DNA of 6,303 nt from Oceanicaulis sp. (GTDB taxonomy: Bacteria; Pseudomonadota; Alphaproteobacteria; Caulobacterales; Maricaulaceae), in NCBI GenBank assembly GCA_007571185.1, contig RKRX01000070.1, forward strand, positions 1 to 6,303, written 5' to 3'. Below are positions 1 through 6,303 of this stretch, in pieces. The number at the start of each line of letters is the position of its first letter. Position 1 is the first letter of the stretch. Under the pieces are notes generated by a model that saw only the letters and a program-made list of their open reading frames with translations, was not told the DNA's origin and made no database searches. The position numbers and the translations under genes are program-made.

Positions 1-924
1 GTCTGTAGCTGTGAGACCGGCTTTCCTGTCGCACTCGCCACACTTGATCCTCCGCCTCCTGTTGTGACCCTCATAGGTCCGTTGACGCCTGAACCTCAAC
101 CGGTTTGCGCCATAGTCGGTTCACGCAACGCATCCGCAGCGGGTTTGCGCTTTACCGAAGATCTGGCCAGGGGATTGGGAAAACACAGCGTACTGATCGC
201 CTCGGGCCTAGCTCGCGGTATTGATGGCGCCGCACATGCCGCCAGCCTATCGACAGGAACAATCGCCGTGCTAGCGGGAGGATTGAGCAATGTTTATCCA
301 CCCGAACATGCCGCTCTCTATCAGGCCATTGCCGAACAGGGTCTGTTAGTCAGCGAAGCATCGCTTGATTACATCCCGCAAGCGCGAGATTTTCCGCGAA
401 GAAACCGCCTGATTTCCGGCTTGTCCCAAGGCATCGTGGTGGTTGAAGCGGCGGAACGCTCCGGCTCGTTGATCACGGCGCGGTATGGCGCTGAACAGGG
501 CCGTGAGGTGATGGCGGCGCCCGGTTCGCCTCTCGATCCCCGGGCGCGCGGCGCAAATGCGCTACTGCGCGATGGCGCCACGCTGGTGCAAAGCGTGGAC
601 GATGTGCTCGCGGTGCTTGAAGGCGTGCCCCGCCCCGCGTTGATGGAGTTGAACCCTCCCGGTTTTGAGACCGAACCTGATTGCGAATACCAACAGACCG
701 ACACGCTGGATGAGACTGTCCCTGAAATTCGTGAATCCCTGATCGCTCTCTTGTCTTCCACTCCGGTCTCGCGCGATGAGCTAGCACGGCGGTTGCATAC
801 GCCTGCTCGCGCGGTGCTCACCGCCCTGGTCGAGCTGGAGCTTGCCGGACGGTGTGAACTCCGGCCTAACGGCATGGTGTGTGCAGTGCACCCGGACCCC
901 GGCGCTGAAATCCCCACCTCTTGA
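1..924 (+). CDS. dprA: DNA processing protein DprA (5'-truncated by window edge)
   Basis: DprA (Smf) binds single-stranded DNA entering during natural transformation and loads RecA on it; it acts in the cytoplasm and is also kept in bacteria not known to be competent. The frame is open from base 1, so the N-terminus lies outside the window; 307 codons are visible of a family length near 360-390. Visible in order (window residues): the lead-in FPVALATLDPPPPV at 8-21, the Rossmann-like core with VGSRNAS at 39-45, SGLARGIDGAAH at 68-79, VLAGGLSNVYPPEH at 90-103, FPRRNR at 131-136, GSLIT at 155-159 and AAPGSPLDPRARGAN at 172-186. A C-terminal winged helix, about 244-294, is the DprA_WH domain typical of proteobacteria. 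A GTG at base 64 is in frame but is not the start, because conserved DprA sequence continues upstream of it. No frameshift or missing core motif is seen. It ends 156 bases before topA. Confidence 0.95.
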   Translation, partial: VCSCETGFPVALATLDPPPPVVTLIGPLTPEPQPVCAIVGSRNASAAGLRFTEDLARGLGKHSVLIASGLARGIDGAAHAASLSTGTIAVLAGGLSNVYPPEHAALYQAIAEQGLLVSEASLDYIPQARDFPRRNRLISGLSQGIVVVEAAERSGSLITARYGAEQGREVMAAPGSPLDPRARGANALLRDGATLVQSVDDVLAVLEGVPRPALMELNPPGFETEPDCEYQQTDTLDETVPEIRESLIALLSSTPVSRDELARRLHTPARAVLTALVELELAGRCELRPNGMVCAVHPDPGAEIPTS

Positions 925-1080
925 TCGGGAACCGGATGTTCTGATGTCTCGCGTTACATGTCCTTCGAGAATGCCGCAGGTTGCTCTGTTGACACCATCA
1001 GACCAAAACCCCACCTTGTGCCGCCATCATCGGGGGAGGCGTCCGCGCCGCTCCGATCAACTTTACTATCTGTGGTGATC
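925..1080 (+). other. dprA-topA intergenic region, likely topA leader
   Basis: This is the only sizeable gap in the window. An ATG at 958 is in frame with topA, but the 41 residues it would add resemble nothing in TopA and lack a ribosome binding site, so I read this stretch as non-coding. It contains TTGACA at 989-994, a purine run GGGGGAGG at 1032-1039 (too far from the topA ATG to serve as its Shine-Dalgarno), TACTAT at 1064-1069, and an imperfect inverted repeat GATCA/TGATC (1055-1059 and 1076-1080) abutting the start codon. A weak TCTCG/CGAGA pair (947-951, 966-970) has no following T-run, so no intrinsic terminator for dprA is supported. Confidence 0.6.
989..994 (+). promoter_or_regulatory. 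candidate -35 hexamer for topA
   Basis: TTGACA matches the sigma-70 -35 consensus exactly and lies 86 bases before the topA ATG, a sensible place for a promoter. The matching -10 is poor: at 17-base spacing it would be CACCTT (1012-1017). TACTAT at 1064-1069 is a better -10 hexamer but is too far away to pair with it. The call rests on one hexamer and its position. Confidence 0.25.
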
Positions 1081-3654
1081 ATGAAGGTCGTCGTCGTTGA
1101 ATCTCCGGCCAAAGCCAAAACCATCAACAAATATCTTGGTCGCGATTTTACCGTGCTGGCCAGTTTCGGTCACGTGCGTGAACTGCCCGCCAAGGATGGC
1201 TCCGTCCGGCCGGAAGAAGATTTCGCCATGGACTGGACAGTGGAGGGTAAGGCTAGAGAACGCATCAAAGCGATAGCCGATGCGGTCAAAAAATCTGACA
1301 CCCTGATTCTCGCCACCGACCCTGACAGAGAAGGTGAAGCCATCTCCTGGCACCTGCTCGAAGCACTGCGAAAGCGTCGGGTGCTCAAGGACAAAAAGGT
1401 TCAGCGGGTGGCGTTCAACGCCATCACCAAGACAGCCGTCACCAACGCCATGGCTCAACCGCGCGAACTGGATATGGAGCTTGTGGAAGCCTATCTGGCG
1501 CGCCGGGCGCTTGACTATCTGGTGGGGTTCACCTTGTCGCCTGTGTTGTGGCGCAAGTTGCCCGGCGCACGCTCGGCCGGGCGCGTGCAATCGGTCGCCT
1601 TGCGACTGATCACCGAACGTGAAGGCGAGATTGAGGGCTTCATCACCCAAGAATACTGGTCTGTGAACGCCGACCTCGAAGTGCACGGCGCCAACCAGAT
1701 CATCACTGCAAAACTGACCCGGTTCGACAATGACAAGATCACCCGGTTAAGCCTTGGCGCAGAAAGCCAGGCGCGCGCCGCAGAAGCGGCGATCAAGGCT
1801 GCAACACTCAGCGTTTCTGCGGTTGAGGCCAAACCTGCCCGACGCAATCCACCGCCGCCTTTCACGACCTCCACCCTGCAACAGGAAGCCGCCCGCAAGC
1901 TCGGCTTTGACGCACAGCGCACCATGAACACGGCGCAACGTCTGTATGAAGGCGTGGGGATTGGCGACGAGACGGCTGGTCTGATCACCTATATGCGGAC
2001 CGATGGCGTCTCCATGGATAGGGGCGCCATGGCCCAGGCGCGCGAAGTGATCGGCAAACGCCATGGGGCGGCATTTGTTCCCGAAAAACCGCGCTTTTAT
2101 TCCACCAAAGCTAAAAACGCCCAGGAAGCACACGAAGCAATCCGTCCCACCAGCTTTCATCGCCATCCTGATGAGATAAAACTAGAGGCGGATCAGGCCA
2201 GGTTATATGCGTTGATCTGGAAACGGGCGGTCGCCAGCCAGATGGAGGCGGCGCGCTTGGAGCGAACCACCATAGATTTTGAGAACGTGGATCGGTCTCT
2301 GGCCCTGCGCGCCACCGGATCGGTGGTCACTTTCCCCGGTTTTTTCACGTTGTATCGGGAAGGGCGCGATGATGAAGAAGATGAGAATGAAAAGCGCCTG
2401 CCAAAGGTAAAACAGGGTTCAAGCGCAAAAGCGGTTAAAACTGTGGCGGAACAGCACTTCACTCAACCTCCGCCCCGCTTTGCCGAAGCCTCTTTGGTGA
2501 AAAAACTTGAAGAACTGGGTATCGGCCGTCCTTCCACCTATGCCTCTACCCTTTCAGTGCTGCGTGAGCGCGGTTATGTGCAAATGGAGGACAAGCGCTT
2601 TATCCCCGAAGACAAGGGCCGCGTGGTGGTCGCGTTCCTGGAAAACTTCTTCCTGCGCTATGTCGAGTATGATTTCACCGCCTCTTTGGAAGATCAGCTT
2701 GATCGTGTTTCCGCTGGCAATCTGGCCTATAAACAGCTGCTGCGTGATTTCTGGAAAGACTTTAATGCCTCGGTCAACGATATCGCCGATCTGCGGGTCG
2801 GGGATGTGATTGATGCGATGAATAAAGCACTGGCGTCACTGATCTTCCTGCCGCGTGAAGATGGCTCCAATCCCGAGATCTGTCCCAGGTGCAATGAAGG
2901 TGCGCTATCGCTGCGTCTGGGCAAGCATGGCGCGTTCGTAGGTTGCTCGAACTATCCCGACTGCCGTCACACCCGTCCGCTGGGCAAGAACGAATCCAAC
3001 GATGAGAACGGTGATGGCGAGCTGGGCGAGCATCCTGAACTGGGCGCCATGATCGTACTCAAAGACGGGCGTTTTGGCCCCTATCTGGAAATGAAGATCG
3101 CAGGTGAAGACAAACCACGCCGGAGTTCTGTTCCCAAAGGTTGGGATCCGACCTCGATCACACTGGACAAGGCCATAGCGTTAATAGATCTGCCGCGCGA
3201 GATCGGACCCCACCCCGAAGATGGTCAGATGATTGAGGCTGGCATTGGCCGCTACGGACCTTTCGTCAGACATGGCAATATCTATGCCAATCTGCCCAGT
3301 GCTGATGAAGTGTTTGAGGTTGGTCTCAACCGCGCCGTGGACCTGATCGCCCAAAAGATCGCCAATCCTCGCAGCAAAGGCGGCGCTGGGGCTGCACCCC
3401 TGAAACAACTGGGTGAACACCCCGACAAGGGCGGTGCTGTCAATGTCATGAACGGGCGCTATGGTCCGTATGTGAAATTCGGCAAGATCAACGCCACCCT
3501 GCCCAAGGATATCACCCCCGAGGATATCACGCTGGAGCAAGCGCTGGAGCTGATCAAGGCCAAATCCGCCAGAGCTTCGACCAGAAAGAAATCTTCCGCC
3601 AAGAAAACCACGGCTGGAAAAGCGACAGCAAAGGCCGGAAGGGCCAAATCTTGA
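1081..3654 (+). CDS. topA: DNA topoisomerase I (type IA)
   Basis: This enzyme cuts one strand of negatively supercoiled DNA through a 5'-phosphotyrosine link, passes the other strand and reseals, relaxing the chromosome. The start at 1081 gives 857 residues beginning MKVVVVESPAKAKTINKYLG, the classic TopA N-terminus; the in-frame ATG at 958 would add 41 unrelated residues. The TOPRIM domain (about 1-115) has E7 and the acidic triad D80/D82/E84 in ATDPDREGEAISWH. The type IA core (about 130-560) carries catalytic Y304 and R306 in LITYMRTD. An acidic linker sits near 427-438. One four-cysteine zinc finger follows (C601, C604, C622, C628), then three C-terminal repeats, each with a G-R-[FY]-G-P-[FY] core at 663, 723 and 792, and a Lys/Ala/Ser-rich tail from about 827. 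E. coli TopA instead has several zinc ribbons. All catalytic residues are present. The stop overlaps the rnr start. The start codon has no clear Shine-Dalgarno. Confidence 0.97.
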   Translation: MKVVVVESPAKAKTINKYLGRDFTVLASFGHVRELPAKDGSVRPEEDFAMDWTVEGKARERIKAIADAVKKSDTLILATDPDREGEAISWHLLEALRKRRVLKDKKVQRVAFNAITKTAVTNAMAQPRELDMELVEAYLARRALDYLVGFTLSPVLWRKLPGARSAGRVQSVALRLITEREGEIEGFITQEYWSVNADLEVHGANQIITAKLTRFDNDKITRLSLGAESQARAAEAAIKAATLSVSAVEAKPARRNPPPPFTTSTLQQEAARKLGFDAQRTMNTAQRLYEGVGIGDETAGLITYMRTDGVSMDRGAMAQAREVIGKRHGAAFVPEKPRFYSTKAKNAQEAHEAIRPTSFHRHPDEIKLEADQARLYALIWKRAVASQMEAARLERTTIDFENVDRSLALRATGSVVTFPGFFTLYREGRDDEEDENEKRLPKVKQGSSAKAVKTVAEQHFTQPPPRFAEASLVKKLEELGIGRPSTYASTLSVLRERGYVQMEDKRFIPEDKGRVVVAFLENFFLRYVEYDFTASLEDQLDRVSAGNLAYKQLLRDFWKDFNASVNDIADLRVGDVIDAMNKALASLIFLPREDGSNPEICPRCNEGALSLRLGKHGAFVGCSNYPDCRHTRPLGKNESNDENGDGELGEHPELGAMIVLKDGRFGPYLEMKIAGEDKPRRSSVPKGWDPTSITLDKAIALIDLPREIGPHPEDGQMIEAGIGRYGPFVRHGNIYANLPSADEVFEVGLNRAVDLIAQKIANPRSKGGAGAAPLKQLGEHPDKGGAVNVMNGRYGPYVKFGKINATLPKDITPEDITLEQALELIKAKSARASTRKKSSAKKTTAGKATAKAGRAKS
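3637..3643 (+). promoter_or_regulatory. ribosome binding site for rnr
   Basis: GGAAGGG lies inside the last topA codons, seven bases before the TTG at 3651. It is a good match to the anti-Shine-Dalgarno complement and is the main reason to accept TTG as the rnr start; no ATG or GTG in that frame lies close by. Confidence 0.6.
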
Positions 3655-5909
3655 GTAACGATCTGTATGCCCGGTACGGTTTCGCCAAAAAGGGTCTGAT
3701 TGAAGCCATCCGATTGGGCGAAGGGCGCTTGACCGAACGCGAACTCGCCAGGGCGTTTGATCTCAAGGGTGAGCAGCACACAGGTCTGAAACAGGCTCTG
3801 CTCGCGCTTGAGGACGCGCATATCATCCGCAAGACCAGACGTGGGAGCTATAAACTGGCGGATGGTCTACCCCCGGTCGCAGTGGTTGAAGTGACAGGCC
3901 GAGACGCGGATGGCGAATTTCTGTGTCAGCCTGTTAAACCCGAATTGCGGGGTCCCGTCATTATCCTCACGCCCGGTGGGCGCACACGTGGACCAGCGGC
4001 GGGCGTTGGCGACAGGATTCTGGCGCGCCTGAGCCTAGTCCCCGGCGAAAAAGTCTACGAGGCGACCGTCATCAGAAAACTCGACCCATCCACCCGGCGC
4101 GTCCTGTGTGTGCTGCGTGACAATAATCGCGGTCCCGCACGCCTGATGCCGGTAAACCGCCGCGCCAGACATGAACTGATCCCCGCACGCGGCGAGACCG
4201 GTAAGGCCGAAGACGGGGATCTGGTGATGACGCGCATCACCTCGGAACGCCGGCACGGCTTGAAGACCGCCCTGATTGATAAGGTGGTGGGGCGCGTCGA
4301 TAGCACATACGCAGGTTCCATGATCGCCATTGCTGAACATGGCGTGCCGGACAGGTTTGACAGCGCCGAACTTGAGCAGGTTGAAGCGATTGAGCCGCTG
4401 ACCATGGGTAAGCGTGAAGATCTGCGCCACATTCCGCTGATCACCATCGATCCCGCCGACGCTCGTGACCACGACGATGCCGTCTGGGCGACGGCCGATG
4501 ACGACCCGGCCAACAAGGGCGGTTGGGTGGTCATGGTCGCCATCGCCGATGTGGCCGCTTATGTGACAGCTGACAGCGTACTGGACAAAGGGGCTCGCAA
4601 ACGCGGAGTGTCCGTCTATCTGCCCGATCGGGTCGTTCCCATGCTGCCCGAACGGTTATCCAATGATCTGTGTTCGCTGCGTGAGAATGAGGAACGGCCC
4701 TGTCTCGCCGTGCGCATGATTTTCGACAGAAACGGTGACCGGATCGGTTATCGCTTCATTCGCGGCTGGATGAAATCGGCCGCCAGACTGACCTATGAAG
4801 AGGCGCAGGCCGCCATTGACGGCACGGGCAAAGGCAAGGCGAAAACTCTGCTCGAAAACGTGCTCAAGCCGCTCTGGGGCGCTTATGAAACATTGCGGCA
4901 GGCTCGGGCGCGCCGTGAACCGTTGGAAATCGACGCCCCCGAACGCAAGATCGTCATAGGCGAAGACGGCCAGGTTCAGGGCGTGCATCTGCGCCAACGT
5001 TTTGATGCGCACAGGCTTATCGAAGAGATGATGATCCAGGCCAATGTAACCGCCGCAACGGCTCTGGAAGCGGAAAACAGCCCCCTGATCTACCGGGTCC
5101 ATGACGAGCCGGACTCTGAAAAGATCAGAACACTAAGCGATTTTCTACCCACCCTGGGGTTGAAATGGACCCGGGGCGAACGTCCCACCCCCGCCCGATT
5201 CAACACTGTTCTGAAGAAAGCGCGCGACACAGACCACCATGAAACCGTCAACGAGGCGGTGCTGCGCAGCCAATCTCAGGCTGTTTATGAGACCGATAAT
5301 ATCGGCCATTTCGGGTTGAATCTTCCCCGATATGCCCATTTCACCTCACCGATCCGGCGTTATGCCGACCTGACCGTGCACCGGGCCCTGATTCGGGCCT
5401 GTACTCTCGGCGCAGACGGACAGACGGGATCCGAACGCAGCCAGTTGGACAAAATTGCAGAAGACGTCACCCAAAGTGAGCGGCGCGCCATGGCGGCTGA
5501 ACGCGATGCGACAGACCGGTTCATCGCCGCCTGGCTATCTGAACGGGTGGGCGGTGAGTTTCAGGGACGGATCACCGGCGTCACCCGTTTTGGCCTCTTC
5601 GTGCGTCTTCTCGAAACCGGCGCCGACGGATTGTGCCCGGTTTCCCGTCTGGGATCAGACGAATACTTCGTTCATGATGCAAGCGCCCATACACTTGCGG
5701 GTCAGTCCAGCGGCGACACCTATCGGCTGGGCATGCCGGTCACGGTGCGCCTGGATGAAGCCATGCCTGTGACGGGCGGGTTGTTGCTGGATATTTTGAC
5801 CGCCCCAGAGCCGGGGCGCCCACCCAAGGACCACAACCGGTCACACGACAGGCACAGGCGCCGCAACGGTCTGCGCCCAAAGAACAGACATGCCCGCCGC
5901 AAACGCTGA
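3651..5909 (+). CDS. rnr: Ribonuclease R (RNase II/R family 3'-5' exoribonuclease)
   Basis: RNase R is a processive 3'-5' exonuclease that degrades structured RNA such as rRNA fragments and hairpin-ended mRNA, and takes part in RNA quality control. The 752-residue protein has an N-terminal winged-helix-like domain (about 12-68), two cold-shock OB folds (about 75-245), the RNB catalytic domain (about 255-580) and an S1 domain (about 633-716). The catalytic motif TIDPADARDHDDAV carries D267, D273, D275 and D276, with the same spacing as D201/D207/D209/D210 of E. coli RNase II. Y323 in SVYLPDRVVPMLP and R569 in FTSPIRRYADLTVHR match the RNA-stacking Tyr and active-site Arg. The last 32 residues form an Arg/His-rich tail, comparable in role to the basic tail of E. 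coli RNase R (813 residues). It starts at TTG in a TTGA overlap with the topA stop, behind a good Shine-Dalgarno, so it is probably translationally coupled to topA. Its 3' end overlaps the NUDIX gene by 20 bases. Confidence 0.96.
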   Translation: MSNDLYARYGFAKKGLIEAIRLGEGRLTERELARAFDLKGEQHTGLKQALLALEDAHIIRKTRRGSYKLADGLPPVAVVEVTGRDADGEFLCQPVKPELRGPVIILTPGGRTRGPAAGVGDRILARLSLVPGEKVYEATVIRKLDPSTRRVLCVLRDNNRGPARLMPVNRRARHELIPARGETGKAEDGDLVMTRITSERRHGLKTALIDKVVGRVDSTYAGSMIAIAEHGVPDRFDSAELEQVEAIEPLTMGKREDLRHIPLITIDPADARDHDDAVWATADDDPANKGGWVVMVAIADVAAYVTADSVLDKGARKRGVSVYLPDRVVPMLPERLSNDLCSLRENEERPCLAVRMIFDRNGDRIGYRFIRGWMKSAARLTYEEAQAAIDGTGKGKAKTLLENVLKPLWGAYETLRQARARREPLEIDAPERKIVIGEDGQVQGVHLRQRFDAHRLIEEMMIQANVTAATALEAENSPLIYRVHDEPDSEKIRTLSDFLPTLGLKWTRGERPTPARFNTVLKKARDTDHHETVNEAVLRSQSQAVYETDNIGHFGLNLPRYAHFTSPIRRYADLTVHRALIRACTLGADGQTGSERSQLDKIAEDVTQSERRAMAAERDATDRFIAAWLSERVGGEFQGRITGVTRFGLFVRLLETGADGLCPVSRLGSDEYFVHDASAHTLAGQSSGDTYRLGMPVTVRLDEAMPVTGGLLLDILTAPEPGRPPKDHNRSHDRHRRRNGLRPKNRHARRKR

Positions 5910-6303
5910 TGCTTCCATTCCTCGCCAGCGCCCCAGGCTGGCGGCCTCGCTATTGCTACGCCGCCACGGCGCTGCTAGCGAGGTGGAATTGCTGTTTGGG
6001 CGACGCTCCAGCAATCATGTGTTCATGCCCCGAAAATATGTTTTCCCCGGCGGGTGCGTGGATCGCGGCGACCACTACGCGCCTCTGGTGGAAGAACCCA
6101 ATGAAACCACACTTGCGGTGATGACCAAGGTCATGACCGAACGCCGTGCGCGTGCGGCGATGGCGGCTGTGTTACGAGAAACTGCCGAAGAAACCGGTCT
6201 GATCATTGGCGCCATGGGTCAAATCTCACGGCCGGCAACCTCTTGGGCGCCCTTTTCCAGGGTCGGCATGCGCCCGAATGCGGCGCCGCTGGATGTGATC
6301 GCC
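5890..6303 (+). CDS. NUDIX hydrolase with expanded Nudix box (3'-truncated by window edge)
   Basis: NUDIX enzymes hydrolyse nucleoside diphosphates linked to another group; the substrate here is unknown. The frame stays open to the end of the window, giving 138 visible residues of an expected 220-260. Residues 17-53 look like the first strands of the fold (LAASLLLRRHG, VELLFGRR, VFMPRKYVFPGG). The Nudix box begins at G54-G55 and ends in RETAEETGL at 96-104, holding the metal-binding R96-E97 and E100-E101. G55 and R96 are 41 residues apart instead of the canonical 14, so about 27 residues are inserted. This layout matches alphaproteobacterial NUDIX proteins often found next to rnr and resembles eukaryotic NUDT19 (a CoA diphosphatase), which also has an interrupted box; that is from memory of the families. 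ATG 5890 is the only ATG, GTG or TTG after the last in-frame stop at 5797-5799 and before the conserved domain. It has no strong Shine-Dalgarno, and the overlap with rnr suggests coupling. Confidence 0.88.
   Translation, partial: MPAANADASIPRQRPRLAASLLLRRHGAASEVELLFGRRSSNHVFMPRKYVFPGGCVDRGDHYAPLVEEPNETTLAVMTKVMTERRARAAMAAVLRETAEETGLIIGAMGQISRPATSWAPFSRVGMRPNAAPLDVIA
5945..5983 (+). repeat. inverted repeat / RNA hairpin in the NUDIX 5' coding region
   Basis: CCTCGCTA at 5945-5952 is the exact reverse complement of TAGCGAGG at 5976-5983. Nested inside, CGCCG (5959-5963) pairs with CGGCG (5967-5971) around a three-base loop, and a few more pairs (GC 5955-5956 with GC 5974-5975, A5958 with T5973) can form between the two stems. 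The whole can fold as one long GC-rich stem-loop starting 36 bases after the rnr stop. No T-run follows, so it is not an intrinsic terminator. It lies in NUDIX codons for residues 19-32, so part of the symmetry may come from codon choice. Confidence 0.5.

Noticed and set aside
369..917. 182-codon open frame on the - strand
   Set aside because: It lies wholly antisense to dprA, and its Ser/Arg/Ala-rich sequence is the usual shadow of a GC-rich gene.
64..924. dprA starting at GTG 64 as a complete gene
   Set aside because: The frame is open back to base 1 and the upstream residues are conserved DprA sequence, so the gene is truncated by the window edge.
958..1080. topA start at ATG 958 with a 41-residue N-terminal extension
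   Set aside because: TopA homologues begin at the MKVVVVESPAKAKT segment; the extension has no family resemblance and no ribosome binding site.
1066..1686. 206-codon open frame on the - strand
   Set aside because: It is antisense to the TOPRIM part of topA, resembles no family, and intact conserved motifs on the + strand explain the region.
3508..3555. short direct repeats (GATATCAC and CTGGAG) in the topA tail
   Set aside because: They encode the ordinary DITPEDITLEQALEL end of the third C-terminal repeat and show no longer periodic array.
4055..4543. 162-codon open frame on the - strand
   Set aside because: It is antisense to the OB-fold and RNB start of rnr and overlaps another antisense frame in the same stretch; both are composition shadows.
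5801..5818. CGCCCC/GGGGCG inverted repeat with a six-base loop as an rnr terminator
   Set aside because: It lies inside the rnr coding sequence and has no following T-run; six GC pairs are expected by chance here.
5909..6121. 70-codon + strand frame starting at the ATG touching the rnr stop
   Set aside because: The TGATG junction looks attractive, but the Trp/Cys/Ala-rich product matches nothing, while the frame from 5890 encodes a clear NUDIX domain.

Overview
The window holds an ordinary chromosomal housekeeping cluster, all on the + strand: the 3' part of dprA, a complete topA, a complete rnr, and the 5' part of a NUDIX hydrolase gene. Both end genes are cut by the window edge. The gene order dprA-topA-rnr-NUDIX, the GC-rich coding sequence, the style of the proteins (TopA with one zinc finger and three C-terminal repeats; a NUDIX protein with an expanded Nudix box) and a hand-counted shortage of GANTC sites all point to an alphaproteobacterium. 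A Caulobacter/Hyphomonas/Maricaulis-like lineage is a reasonable guess, but the genus cannot be read from this sequence.

Layout: 1-924 is dprA without its N-terminus. 925-1080 is the only intergenic gap. It holds a TTGACA hexamer, a G-rich run and a weak inverted repeat next to the topA start, but no convincing terminator and no good Shine-Dalgarno for topA. 1081-3654 is topA. 3651-5909 is rnr, which starts at a TTG overlapping the topA stop by four bases, with a good Shine-Dalgarno inside the lysine-rich topA tail. 5890-6303 is the NUDIX gene, whose ATG lies 20 bases inside the end of rnr in another frame. A strong 39-nt hairpin lies early in the NUDIX coding sequence.

Function: DprA loads RecA onto incoming single-stranded DNA, TopA relaxes negative supercoils, RNase R degrades structured RNA 3' to 5', and the NUDIX protein probably hydrolyses a nucleoside-diphosphate-linked compound. 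They share no single pathway. The overlaps suggest that topA, rnr and the NUDIX gene form one co-transcribed, translationally coupled unit, with dprA either reading into it or expressed separately. I found no mobile element, CRISPR array, RNA gene or sign of a novel system. The points worth a second look are small: start-site choices, coupling, the hairpin and the expanded Nudix box.
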